Positions 1 through 8,431 of a stretch of DNA of 14,752 bases are shown here, piece after piece. Below the pieces are notes generated by a model. That model worked only from the letters and a program-made list of their open reading frames with translations. It searched no databases and had not been told where the DNA came from. Every line of letters starts with the position of its first letter. The stretch's first letter is position 1. Where the stretch lies: positions 1 to 14,752 of the forward strand of contig CAZTTC010000067.1 in assembly GCA_964616015.1 (NCBI GenBank), in the 5' to 3' direction. The position numbers were made by a program, and so were the translations under genes. The stretch is from Methylibium sp964616015 (GTDB lineage: Bacteria > Pseudomonadota > Gammaproteobacteria > Burkholderiales > Burkholderiaceae_C).

Positions 1-797
<797 letters not shown>

Positions 798-861
798 TGC
801 CGGGCCGCTGAGGCGGTGCATTCGGGCGGCGCTGCCGCTCGTCGCGCCGACCCCTGCTGGA

Positions 862-893
862 AGAGGGCCACCACACGGTGGCCCTTTTTCTTT
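862..893 (+). terminator. Rho-independent terminator of groL
   Basis: A perfect 9-bp stem, AGGGCCACC (864-872) and GGTGGCCCT (877-885), closes the tetraloop ACAC and is followed by TTTTCTTT. It lies 65 bases past the groL stop. The GC-rich stem with a T-rich tail is the textbook form, and it should separate the chaperonin operon from the next gene. Confidence 0.92.
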
Positions 894-935
894 GGCGCTG
901 CGGCCGATGGTGGCGAGGCACGCCGCTCGGGCTCC

Positions 936-941
936 GATAAT
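936..941 (+). promoter_or_regulatory. -10-like box GATAAT just before the DUF1631 start
   Basis: GATAAT ends 7 bases before the ATG at 949, and no Shine-Dalgarno sequence lies between them. A -10 box at this distance would place transcription initiation at or within a few bases of the ATG, giving a leaderless or nearly leaderless mRNA. I see no convincing -35 box 16-18 bases upstream, so this rests on the -10 match and its striking AT content in very GC-rich DNA. Confidence 0.4.
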
Positions 942-948
942 CGCCAGC

Positions 949-3105
949 ATGGCTGCTTCGCCGCTGCTGCAGGCTTATCTCGACGACCAGCTCGCGCAGG
1001 TGCCGCAGTGGATGGCGCGCGTCGCTCGCGATGCCCGGCAGACCCTGGGGGCACCGGGTTGCGGCGGTGCAGCGCGCGACGCGGCCGGCCGGCCCGCTGC
1101 CGATGCCGATGCCGCGCTGCGCGACCGGCAGGCCGCTTGGGCGCAGCGGGTCGGCGAACTGCTGGCCGCCGGCTGGCAGGACGATCTGGCCGGGCCTTCA
1201 CCCTTGACCGCGGCCTCGACCGGTCGGGCGGCCTGGTCGGAGCAGGCGCTGACCCTGGTCGACGAGGACGCGGCCGACCAGAACATCGAGCTGCTGCGGG
1301 CGGTGCAGGAGGTCGAGGTCCTGGTCGAGAACCATGTGCACGACCTGCAGGCCCGCAGCGCGACGCTGCGCGGCGAGGCGACCGTGGGGCGCCACGCCAA
1401 CCTGCTGCGGCCCCAGCTCGTCGTGCAGGCCGTGTGGGACGCGAGCGAGGTGCTGGGCCTCGAGGCGCCGGCCCGCAGGGCCCTGATGCGCGCGAGCAGC
1501 GCACCGCTGGGCCGCGCCCTCCAGCAGGTCTCGATCGACGCCGAGCGGCGGTTGGCCGACTGGGGCGTGGCCGCGGCGGCCTGGCAGGCCAGCGCGCTGC
1601 CGGGCGCACGCCGCCGGCCGGCGCCGAACTCCGGTGTCGACCTGACGCGGCCGGGCGCACTCGACGAGCTGCGCGGCCGCCTGAGTGGGCGCGCCGCGCC
1701 GCCGCCGGCCCCCGACACCCTGCTCAAGCTCGACCTGGGCCTGGCGCAGGCGCTCGACGCGCCCGCGCCGGCCGGCCCCGATCCGGCGCCGCGCCGCCTG
1801 ATCGAACGCCTGCCCGACCTCGAGCCGATGGCGCGCAACGACGGCGACCGCGAGGTCATGCTGCTGGTCGCGCATGTTTTCGACGCCGTGCTCGACGACG
1901 CCTTGCTGCTGCCGTCGGTGCGCCACGCCATCGGCCTGCTGCAAGGCCCGCTGCTGCGCATCGCGATCCGCGAGCCGCGGCTGCTCGAGGACCACACCCA
2001 CCCGAGCTGGCAGCTGATGATCCGCCTGGCCACGCACGCGGCGGGTTTCCAGGACGATGCCGACCCGCGGCTCGGCGCGCTGCTCGTCGACGTGAGGCGC
2101 CTGTTCGACGCGCTCCAGGCGGCGGCGCGGCCCGACGCGGCCCAGCATGCCGAGGCACTGGGCGCGCTCGACGCGCTGCTGGTCGCCGAGCTCGACGCCG
2201 AACGGCGCGATGCCGCCGCGCCCATCGCCAAGCTGCAGGCGGCGGCTCGCCGCACCTGGGTCAACGAGGCGCTGCGCCGCCAGGTTCGCCTGCAGATCCA
2301 GGAGGCCGGCGGGCCGTGGCAGGTCGAGGGCAGTCCTTCACCGTCACAGGGCGCGAGCGACGCGGTGACGCTCGATCCCGAACTGCAGGACTTCCTCACC
2401 GGCCCCTGGGTCGAGACACTGGCCCAGGCGGTGCTGCAGGACGGCGAGCATGCAGAGTCGACGCGCGGCCTGCTGGCCGTCGTGCCCGACCTGCTGGTGA
2501 GCCTGGCACCGCTGCGCAGCGACGGCGACCGGCGCCGCCTGGTCGCCAGCGTGCCGGGCTTGGTGCAGCGGCTGCAGCTGGGCATGGCACGCAGCGGCCT
2601 GCCCGTGGCGCGGCGCGAGGCCCTGCTGGCGCTGCTGATGGCGCGTCACACCGAACTGCTGCGCCCGGGTGCCGCACCGGCCGCGCGCGACCCGAGTCCC
2701 GAGGAGATCGTGCGGCGCCTGCGCGACGAGGCGCTGCCGCCGCCGAGCGCCCCGGTGCTCGCGAGTGGCGACTCGATGTTCGACATCGGTACGCTCGAGA
2801 CCGTGCCGGCCGAGCTGATGCCCGATGCGCCCGGCCCGGCCGACGCACGCGCCTGGCTGCGTCACCTGGCCGTGGGCCAGTGGTGCCGGCTCGTGGCGCG
2901 CGGCAGCTGGTCCACGGCACGCGTCGTTTGGGTCGACGCGGCGCGCGAACACTGGCTGTTCAGCGATGCCGAGCTCGGTCTGACACACGGCCTGACGCGC
3001 CGCGCGCTCGAGCGCCTGGCGCAGGGCGGGCTGGCCGCGCCCGTCGAAGAGCGCAACCTGATCGAACGCGCGGTCGACAGCCTGCTGGCGCCGCAGCCGC
3101 GCTGA
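949..3105 (+). CDS. DUF1631 family protein
   Basis: This is a 718-residue cytoplasmic protein of the DUF1631 family, whose members in beta- and gammaproteobacteria are about this size, have no established biochemical function and are sometimes mislabelled 'thymidine phosphorylase'. The family segment is clearest at about residues 310-365, VFDAVLDDALLLPSVRHAIGLLQ followed by PLLRIAIREPRLLEDHTHPSWQL. A second conserved block at about 633-690 (ARAWLRHLAVGQWCRLVARGSW and the following beta-rich stretch with HWLFSDAE) resembles the C-terminal beta-barrel-like, PilZ-like part reported in this family. The remainder is helical and rich in Ala, Arg and Leu, with no signal peptide or membrane span. I chose ATG 949, giving MAASPLLQAYLDDQL, because it follows a GATAAT box. 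The frame stays open back into groL, but those codons are not plausible protein. The gene stands alone between the groL terminator and the patatin gene 51 bases downstream. A c-di-GMP link is only a possibility. Confidence 0.85.
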   Translation: MAASPLLQAYLDDQLAQVPQWMARVARDARQTLGAPGCGGAARDAAGRPAADADAALRDRQAAWAQRVGELLAAGWQDDLAGPSPLTAASTGRAAWSEQALTLVDEDAADQNIELLRAVQEVEVLVENHVHDLQARSATLRGEATVGRHANLLRPQLVVQAVWDASEVLGLEAPARRALMRASSAPLGRALQQVSIDAERRLADWGVAAAAWQASALPGARRRPAPNSGVDLTRPGALDELRGRLSGRAAPPPAPDTLLKLDLGLAQALDAPAPAGPDPAPRRLIERLPDLEPMARNDGDREVMLLVAHVFDAVLDDALLLPSVRHAIGLLQGPLLRIAIREPRLLEDHTHPSWQLMIRLATHAAGFQDDADPRLGALLVDVRRLFDALQAAARPDAAQHAEALGALDALLVAELDAERRDAAAPIAKLQAAARRTWVNEALRRQVRLQIQEAGGPWQVEGSPSPSQGASDAVTLDPELQDFLTGPWVETLAQAVLQDGEHAESTRGLLAVVPDLLVSLAPLRSDGDRRRLVASVPGLVQRLQLGMARSGLPVARREALLALLMARHTELLRPGAAPAARDPSPEEIVRRLRDEALPPPSAPVLASGDSMFDIGTLETVPAELMPDAPGPADARAWLRHLAVGQWCRLVARGSWSTARVVWVDAAREHWLFSDAELGLTHGLTRRALERLAQGGLAAPVEERNLIERAVDSLLAPQPR

Positions 3106-3144
3106 GCGGCGTTCGGCCGCAGGCAAGGCGCCGGGCTCGGCCGG

Positions 3145-3150
3145 CACAAT
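3145..3150 (+). promoter_or_regulatory. -10-like box CACAAT just before the patatin start
   Basis: CACAAT ends 6 bases before the ATG at 3157, and no Shine-Dalgarno sequence is visible. It parallels the GATAAT box before the DUF1631 gene, suggesting a separate, nearly leaderless transcript rather than simple read-through from that gene. No good -35 box is seen. Confidence 0.33.
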
Positions 3151-3156
3151 CTGCGC

Positions 3157-5445
3157 ATGCCGCGTCGCTGTCTTGCCGTCCTGGGCTTGTGTCTGCTGGC
3201 CGGCAGCCTCGCGGCGCAGCCGGCTACCGCACCGCCGCTCGCGGAGCGGGCCGCGGCGAGCCCGCGGCCCGTCCAGCCGCCCGGGCGCCCCCGCATCGGC
3301 CTGGTGCTGTCGGGTGGCGGTGCGCGCGGGCTCGCGCATGTCGGCGTGCTCAAGGTGCTGGAGCGCGAGCGGGTGCCGATCGACGTGATCGCCGGCACGT
3401 CGATGGGCGCCATCATCGGTGGGCTCTATGCCAGCGGCATGAGCGCCCAGGCGCTGGAGCGCGAGCTGCTCAAGGTCGACTGGAACGCGCTGTTCGCCAG
3501 CCGTGTCGCGCGCGAGGAGCTGTCGCAGCGACGCAAGGAGGACGACTTCGAGGTGGCCCCGGCGCTCGAACTCGGCCTGCGCGACGGCGCGCTGCGCATC
3601 CCGCTCGGGACCTTGTCGAGCCGCGGCCTGGAGTCGCTGCTGCGGCGCTACACGCTGCCGGTGCGTGGCATCCGGTCCTTCGACGCACTGCCGACGCCCT
3701 TTCGTGCCGTCGCCACCGACATGGAGAACGGCCGGGCCCGCGTGCTGAGCGAGGGCGACCTCGCGCTGGCGCTGCGCTCCAGCATGAGCGTGCCGGGCGT
3801 CTTCGCACCGACCGAGGTCGACGGCCGCATCCTCGGCGACGGCGGCCTGGTCGACAACCTGCCGGTCGACGTGGCGCGAGCGATGGGGGCGGACGTGGTG
3901 ATCGTCGTCAACATCGGCACGCCGATCGCCGGCCGCGAGACCCTGGGCTCGCTGGTCGGCGTGACGGCGCAGATGATCGCGATCCTGACCGAGCAGAACG
4001 TGCAGCGCAGCCTCGCCAGCCTGACGAAGCGCGACCTGCTGATCGCCCCCCAGCTCGGCACGCTGAGCTCGGCCGATTTCGACAAGATGCGCGACTTCGT
4101 GCAGCTGGGCGAGCTGCAGGCGCAGGCCCAGGTGGTTCAGCTGGCCGACTACGCCGTCGATGCCGATGGCTACCGCGCCTGGGCTCAGGCGCGCGCGCAG
4201 GCCCAGGACGCGCCGCCGACGCTGGCCTTCGTGCGCTTCGAGGGCTCGGAGCGCAGCAACGCGCAGCGCAGTGCACGCGAACTGGCCAGCCAGCCCGGGC
4301 GCCCTTTCGAGGTCGCACGCGCCGAGGCCGACGTGCGCCGGCTCGCCGCCAGCGGCGACTACGAGCGCGTCGACTACCAGCTGGTGCGCGACGAGTCCGG
4401 CCGCGACGGCCTCGTCTTCAAGCTCGACGAGAAGTCCTGGGGCCCCAACTACCTGAAGCTGGGCCTGGACCTCGCCACCGACTTCTCGGGTCGTGCCAGC
4501 TTCAACGTCAAGGTCGTCCACACCAGCCACTGGCTCGACGCGGCCGGCACGGAGTGGCGCAACCGCGTGCGCATCGGCTCCGACCCGGCCTGGTACACGG
4601 AGCTGTACCGACCGCTCGGCTGGACCCTCGGGCCGTCCAACGACTGGTTCGTCGCCGCGACGGCCGCGATCGAGCGGCGCGAGGTCGTCACCTACGTCGG
4701 TCCCGAGGGACCGGAGAGCGGCCGGCTGCGTCGCACCAGCGGTGTCGTCGCCTTCGACCTGGGCCAGCCCTGGGGGGGCTTCGGTGAACTGCGGGCGGGC
4801 GTCTTCCGGGCGCGCTTCCAGGACAAGCTGCTGATCGTGCGCGACGACGACGCTGGCCCTGTGGCCTCGAACCTCGACCTCACCGGCGTGCGCCTGCGCG
4901 CGGTGGTCGACCAGCTCGACTACGCCTTCCTGCCCCAGCGCGGCTACCGGCTCGTCGGCGAGCTGGCCAGTGGCCGCGCGCTCAGCCGCGCCGGCGGAGT
5001 CGGCGTCGAGCAGGACTTCACCCGCTTCGACGTCGACGCCATCGGCGCGCTGAGCTTCGGGCGGCTGCACACCATCAACCTCGCGCTGCGCTCGCAACTC
5101 GCCGGGCAGGCGTCGGTGCTGGCGCAGGGGCTGTACTCGCTCGGCGGCTTCCAGCGCCTGTCGGGCTACAAGCCGGGGCAGGTCGAAGGCAACTACCTGC
5201 TGTTCGGCCGCGCGAGCTATTACTACCGGCTCACGCCGCCGGCGCTGACGCGCGGCTTCTTTGCCGGCTTCTCGCTCGAGGCCGGCAACGCCTGGCGCGA
5301 GCGCGGCGACGTCTCGCTCGGCGACCTGCGCAGCGGCATGAGCGCCTTCATCGGCGCCGACACCGGGCTGGGTCCGCTGTACCTCGGCCTCGTCCATGCG
5401 CCGCGCGGCGACACCGGGCTCTACCTCTTCCTCGGTCGGCCTTAG
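3157..5445 (+). CDS. Patatin-like phospholipase with C-terminal outer-membrane barrel (PlpD-like, type Vd)
   Basis: This 762-residue exported protein has a signal peptide (basic MPRR, hydrophobic to about residue 20), a proline-rich spacer, and a patatin domain from about residue 46 to 330. The catalytic dyad elements are all present: oxyanion loop GGGARG (53-58), nucleophile motif GTSMG with Ser82, and DGG with Asp228. A POTRA-like segment at about 353-427 (LAFVRFEGSERSN through VFKLDEKSW) precedes a barrel of the Omp85/surface-antigen type (about 428-762) with alternating beta-strand patterns. This is the domain order and size of Pseudomonas aeruginosa PlpD (728 residues), the prototype of type Vd secretion, in which the barrel carries the lipase to the cell surface. 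By family knowledge it should hydrolyse phospholipids (A1/A2 type). Whether it is released or surface-bound cannot be told here. Its TAG stop overlaps the stop of the convergent hydrolase gene. Confidence 0.9.
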   Translation: MPRRCLAVLGLCLLAGSLAAQPATAPPLAERAAASPRPVQPPGRPRIGLVLSGGGARGLAHVGVLKVLERERVPIDVIAGTSMGAIIGGLYASGMSAQALERELLKVDWNALFASRVAREELSQRRKEDDFEVAPALELGLRDGALRIPLGTLSSRGLESLLRRYTLPVRGIRSFDALPTPFRAVATDMENGRARVLSEGDLALALRSSMSVPGVFAPTEVDGRILGDGGLVDNLPVDVARAMGADVVIVVNIGTPIAGRETLGSLVGVTAQMIAILTEQNVQRSLASLTKRDLLIAPQLGTLSSADFDKMRDFVQLGELQAQAQVVQLADYAVDADGYRAWAQARAQAQDAPPTLAFVRFEGSERSNAQRSARELASQPGRPFEVARAEADVRRLAASGDYERVDYQLVRDESGRDGLVFKLDEKSWGPNYLKLGLDLATDFSGRASFNVKVVHTSHWLDAAGTEWRNRVRIGSDPAWYTELYRPLGWTLGPSNDWFVAATAAIERREVVTYVGPEGPESGRLRRTSGVVAFDLGQPWGGFGELRAGVFRARFQDKLLIVRDDDAGPVASNLDLTGVRLRAVVDQLDYAFLPQRGYRLVGELASGRALSRAGGVGVEQDFTRFDVDAIGALSFGRLHTINLALRSQLAGQASVLAQGLYSLGGFQRLSGYKPGQVEGNYLLFGRASYYYRLTPPALTRGFFAGFSLEAGNAWRERGDVSLGDLRSGMSAFIGADTGLGPLYLGLVHAPRGDTGLYLFLGRP

Positions 5446-6326
5446 CGGCCGAGCGCGGCCTCGATCTCCTGCGCGACGCGCTGTGGCTGCTCGTGCACGA
5501 TCCAGTGGCTGGCGCCGGGCACGCGCACCAGCCGCAGCTGCGGCACCCACTGCGCCAGCCCGTCGACGAGCTTCGGCGGCAGGGCGATGTCGGCCTCGCC
5601 CCAGATCACCGTGGTCGGCAGGCGCACGGTGATCTGTGCGGCCACCAGCTTGAGCTTCATCACCGTGTCGTCGGTGGCGGTCGGCGGCTTCATCGGCGAG
5701 GCGCGGTAGTAGTTCAGCGGCCCGGTCAGTCCGTGCGACCAGACCTCGCGGTAGCGCTGCTTCACCTCGGGCGTGAGCCAGAGCGCATCGCCGCCGATCT
5801 GGCGGAAGAAGGGCCACAGCCGCGCGTAGTCGTTCTCGCTCAGCAGCGACTCGGCGTCGGGTCGCACGAGGAAGTTCATGTAGGCGCTGGCCGCCTGCTG
5901 GGCCGGGTCCGACTGCAGGTCGCGCAGGAAGGGCCCGGGGTGCGGCGAGTTGATCATCACCAGCTGCTTCGCCAGCTGCGGCGCCTGGATGCCCAGGTGC
6001 CAGGCCACGGCGCCGCCCCAGTCGTGCGCGATCACGGCCTCGACCGGCGCGCCGAGCTGGCCGATGAGCGCCGCCAGATCCTGCAGCAGCGGCTTGGCGC
6101 GATAGGCCTCGACCTCGGTGGGCGCCGACGACCCCGCAAAGCCGCGCAGGTTGGGCGCGATGCAGCGATGGCGTGTGCCGAAGTGCGCCAGCATCTCGTC
6201 CCAGATGAAGGCCGCCTCCGGAAAACCGTGCAGGAACACCAGCACGGGCGCGTCGTGCGGGCCGCAAGCGCGGCCCTCGAGCGTGATGCCGTGCGGCAGC
6301 TCGGCGCGGAAGCTCTCGATCGTCAT
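5442..6326 (-). CDS. Alpha/beta-fold hydrolase, epoxide-hydrolase-like
   Basis: This 294-residue cytoplasmic enzyme belongs to the alpha/beta-hydrolase group that uses an aspartate nucleophile, covering epoxide hydrolases and haloacetate dehalogenases. Visible elements are the oxyanion motif HGFPE (33-37), nucleophile motif HDWGG with Asp102, a probable acid Asp246 in GEADIALPP, and catalytic His274 in GASHWIVHEQP. The cap has LNYYR at about 204-208, which matches the region that supplies the epoxide-polarising tyrosine in epoxide hydrolases and favours that over a dehalogenase. The real substrate is unknown. The start at 6326 is supported by the Shine-Dalgarno GAGGAGA five bases upstream. 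It is the last of three same-strand genes, 78 bases after the DUF900 gene, and a weak CATACT box at 6353-6358 could give it its own transcript. It overlaps the patatin stop by 4 bases. Confidence 0.88.
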   Translation of the reverse strand: MTIESFRAELPHGITLEGRACGPHDAPVLVFLHGFPEAAFIWDEMLAHFGTRHRCIAPNLRGFAGSSAPTEVEAYRAKPLLQDLAALIGQLGAPVEAVIAHDWGGAVAWHLGIQAPQLAKQLVMINSPHPGPFLRDLQSDPAQQAASAYMNFLVRPDAESLLSENDYARLWPFFRQIGGDALWLTPEVKQRYREVWSHGLTGPLNYYRASPMKPPTATDDTVMKLKLVAAQITVRLPTTVIWGEADIALPPKLVDGLAQWVPQLRLVRVPGASHWIVHEQPQRVAQEIEAALGR

Positions 6327-6404
6327 GCGCGTCTCCTCGATGTCGTCGATCGAGTATGCGGTCGTGCCCGCGCCGCCGGCCGTCGCGCGAGCGACAACGG
6401 GGGA

Positions 6405-7646
6405 TCAGGCCGGCGCGTCGAAGCGCCAGGCGTTGGGGCCGCCCGCCGCGGCGAGCAGGCGCTCGGCCGTGCCGGCGTTCAGGCCCTGGATGTTCTTGAC
6501 GATGTCGTTGTTGACCACGCCGTTGGCGTAGTAGCTGTGCTGGGTCAGGCCGCTGACCACGCGCTGGCAGTCGACCTGCTGGATCTTCTGGTGCACCAGC
6601 GGCAGCCGCGCCGCGCCGCGCTGGCCCAGGCGGTCGGGGTTGCCCTTGGTGTAGTCCGACACGCGCAGCGCGGTGTCGTTGGCGTTGTGATAGACCGTCA
6701 CGCGGTTGGCGATCTGGTGCACGCGCTCCATCGGCTTGCCGGCCTCGAGCACATCGTCATCGACGTCGGGTGCGCACAGCAGCACCTGGTCGAACAGCCG
6801 CGGCAGCGCCGAGCCCGGCGTGTGCTCGTAGAGCCGCTGCAGCGCGTTCTCGAGCAGGTAGTTGCCCATCGAGTGGCACAGCAGGTGGATCTTCTGGCCG
6901 CACAGCTCGGTGGCCTCGAGTTGGGCGACGGCACGGGCGATCTCGCTCGGCCGCACGCCCTGGCGCGTCAGCTTCGACTCGAGTTCCTTGACGCGGGCGT
7001 TGTCCTGGCGCGCCTCCCGGCCCAGCTCGTGCAGGAAGTCGCGCACCTTCAGCAGGCCGCGGCCCACCGCGCCGGCCGAGCCCTGCGCATCCGAGCGGTC
7101 CGACTTGTAGGACACGAAGGGCAGGGCCTTGCCGTTGGACGGCCAGGTGAACAGCACGACGCGCACCGCGCGCTGCCCCGCGCTCACGCCCGGGCGGTTG
7201 AGCATCGCTTCCAGGGCCGCGGCCGAGCCCACCGCCTCGGTCCACGACACGTTGAAGCCGTGGATGAAGAGCAGCATGTCGCGCGACTCCTGCATGTCCG
7301 CCTGCAGGTCGGCGAACATCGCCAGCGAGCCGAGCTTGACGTGCTTCTGCGCGGTCTCGGCCACGGCGGTGCTGGGGATCGACTCCTCGTAGGCCTCGAT
7401 GCGCTGCGTCCTGGCGATGCACTGCGAGAGGTAGTCCTGCAGGCCCTCGCCGTCGCCGCGGCCGCTGGCGGCGCGGGGCCGGCTCAGGAACTGCGCGACC
7501 TTGGCGTCGTCCGCGGTGAAGGTGACGCGGCCGAAGCGCAGGTTCTCCATGCCGTCGGACGAGAAGCGCGTGCCGTAGCCGGTCGGCCGGAACTGCTCCG
7601 GGCCTTCGTGTGCGCGGTTGGTGGCGTAGTAGATCTTCAGGTCCAT
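6405..7646 (-). CDS. DUF900-type alpha/beta hydrolase (putative serine esterase)
   Basis: This 413-residue protein resembles the DUF900 alpha/beta hydrolases, a family of unknown substrate. It shows the strand-loop HGFN (129-132) after a hydrophobic LLFIHGF strand, the nucleophile elbow CHSMGN with Ser259, a plausible acid Asp324 in HNANDTALR, and a plausible base His370 in TQHSYYAN. The N-terminus MDLKIYYATNR, with a following TGYGTRFSSDG stretch, resembles the opening of this family ('YyATNR'), supporting ATG 7646 although the frame is open further upstream across engB. No signal peptide or membrane span is evident. The gene lies 71 bases after engB with a candidate promoter of its own in that gap, so it is probably only loosely coupled to engB. 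The triad assignment is by motif position only. Confidence 0.85.
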   Translation of the reverse strand: MDLKIYYATNRAHEGPEQFRPTGYGTRFSSDGMENLRFGRVTFTADDAKVAQFLSRPRAASGRGDGEGLQDYLSQCIARTQRIEAYEESIPSTAVAETAQKHVKLGSLAMFADLQADMQESRDMLLFIHGFNVSWTEAVGSAAALEAMLNRPGVSAGQRAVRVVLFTWPSNGKALPFVSYKSDRSDAQGSAGAVGRGLLKVRDFLHELGREARQDNARVKELESKLTRQGVRPSEIARAVAQLEATELCGQKIHLLCHSMGNYLLENALQRLYEHTPGSALPRLFDQVLLCAPDVDDDVLEAGKPMERVHQIANRVTVYHNANDTALRVSDYTKGNPDRLGQRGAARLPLVHQKIQQVDCQRVVSGLTQHSYYANGVVNNDIVKNIQGLNAGTAERLLAAAGGPNAWRFDAPA

Positions 7647-7692
7647 GGCGGCTCGCTGGGCTGGCGGGCGGCCGGTGTGGCCCCCTCGTCCC

Positions 7693-7721
7693 AGTATCCA
7701 AGCCCGCCCGGGCCGCTTCAA
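7693..7721 (-). promoter_or_regulatory. Candidate sigma-70 promoter for the DUF900 hydrolase gene
   Basis: On the minus strand TTGAAG (7721-7716) and GATACT (7698-7693) are separated by 17 bases, each matching 4 of 6 consensus bases. Initiation would fall near 7686, leaving a leader of about 40 bases before ATG 7646. The -35 box overlaps the engB stop codon. The AT-rich boxes stand out from the GC-rich surroundings. Confidence 0.42.
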
Positions 7722-8416
7722 TCCGTCAGGGTAGGGGCCGGCGCGCCCGCTTGCACCCAGCCGTGCAGCAGCTCGGCGGCATCGCCGACGCCCCGCCGAC
7801 TCAGGGCCGAGAACAGCGCGAGGCTGACGTCCGCGGTGTCGGTGGCCAACTGCCCCAGCACCTCGCGCGCCGTCGCGACGGCGGCATCGGCCTCGCGGCG
7901 ATTCAGCTTGTCGGCCTTGGTCAGCAGCACCAGCAGCTTGACCTCGCCGGTGCCGACGCGCGGCGCGACGAAGGCCAGCAGCTGCTGGTCGAGCTCGGTC
8001 AGGCCCAGCCGCGAGTCGACCATCAGCACCACGCCCGACAGGCTGCGGCGCAGCTCGAGGTACTGCGCCATCACCTGCTGCCAGCGCAGCTTGGCGCCGC
8101 GCGCCACGGCGGCGTAGCCATAGCCCGGCAGGTCGGCGAACAGGGCGTTCGGCGCCTCCTTCGGGCCCAGCGCGAACAGGTTGATGTGCTGGGTGCGGCC
8201 GGGCGTCTTGGAGGCGAAGGCCAGGCGCTTCTGCTGCGTCAGCAGGTTGATCGCCGTGGACTTGCCCGCGTTGGAGCGGCCGACGAAGGCGATCTCCGGC
8301 AGCTCGGTGGGCGGCAGCTGGTTCAGCTGGGCCGCGGTGGTCAGGAAGCGGGCGGTGTGCGTCCAGGCCAAGGCCAGCTTGGCGGGATCTGCAGCCGCCA
8401 GGGTGGGCGAGGACAT
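7718..8416 (-). CDS. engB: Ribosome biogenesis GTP-binding protein EngB/YsxC (YihA)
   Basis: This 232-residue GTPase of the TrmE-Era-EngA-EngB-Septin group is needed for late 50S ribosomal subunit assembly and is essential in many bacteria. The G motifs are intact: G1 GRSNAGKS (46-53), G2 region TPGRTQ (71-76), G3 DLPGYGYA (from Asp95), G4 TKADK, and G5 near FSALSRRG. Length is normal, with a short acidic/Ala-rich N-terminal extension. ATG 8416 (MSSPTLAAADPAK) is chosen because a TACAAT -10-like box lies immediately upstream; the longer frame toward 8971 merely crosses the cytochrome gene. It is transcribed divergently from the cytochrome c4 gene across 75 bases, an arrangement I recall as common in Betaproteobacteria. 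Confidence 0.96.
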   Translation of the reverse strand: MSSPTLAAADPAKLALAWTHTARFLTTAAQLNQLPPTELPEIAFVGRSNAGKSTAINLLTQQKRLAFASKTPGRTQHINLFALGPKEAPNALFADLPGYGYAAVARGAKLRWQQVMAQYLELRRSLSGVVLMVDSRLGLTELDQQLLAFVAPRVGTGEVKLLVLLTKADKLNRREADAAVATAREVLGQLATDTADVSLALFSALSRRGVGDAAELLHGWVQAGAPAPTLTD

Positions 8417-8421
8417 GTGCC

Positions 8422-8431
8422 ATTGTAAAAT
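8422..8431. promoter_or_regulatory. Overlapping divergent -10-like boxes between engB and cytochrome c4
   Basis: On the minus strand TACAAT (8427-8422) ends 5 bases before the engB ATG, with no Shine-Dalgarno between, so that mRNA would be nearly leaderless. On the plus strand TAAAAT (8426-8431), preceded by TG in the extended position (8424-8425), could drive the cytochrome gene with a leader of about 55 bases. The two boxes overlap, so polymerase binding in the two directions would be mutually exclusive. No strong -35 box is seen for either. Confidence 0.42.

Noticed and set aside
3106..3120. A terminator after the DUF1631 gene (GCGGC/GCCGC arms)
   Set aside because: The stem is only 5 bp in GC-rich DNA with no T-rich tail.
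816..4787. A 1323-codon plus-strand open frame across the DUF1631 and patatin genes
   Set aside because: Its translation is Arg/Ala/Gly/Pro-rich low complexity with no domain, and it overlaps two genes with clear family motifs in other frames. Long shadow frames are expected at this GC content.
2344..6267. A 1307-codon minus-strand open frame
   Set aside because: It is antisense to the DUF1631 and patatin genes and out of frame with the hydrolase at 5442-6326; the composition is that of a GC-driven shadow frame.
5493..8117. An 874-codon plus-strand open frame over the three minus-strand genes
   Set aside because: It is rich in His, Arg, Gln and Val in a pattern typical of the antisense of GC-rich genes, and it covers engB and both hydrolases, whose catalytic motifs are intact on the other strand.
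7647..8423. A 259-codon N-terminal extension of the DUF900 hydrolase
   Set aside because: It lies wholly over the engB gene in another frame and is low complexity; the family N-terminus begins at 7646.
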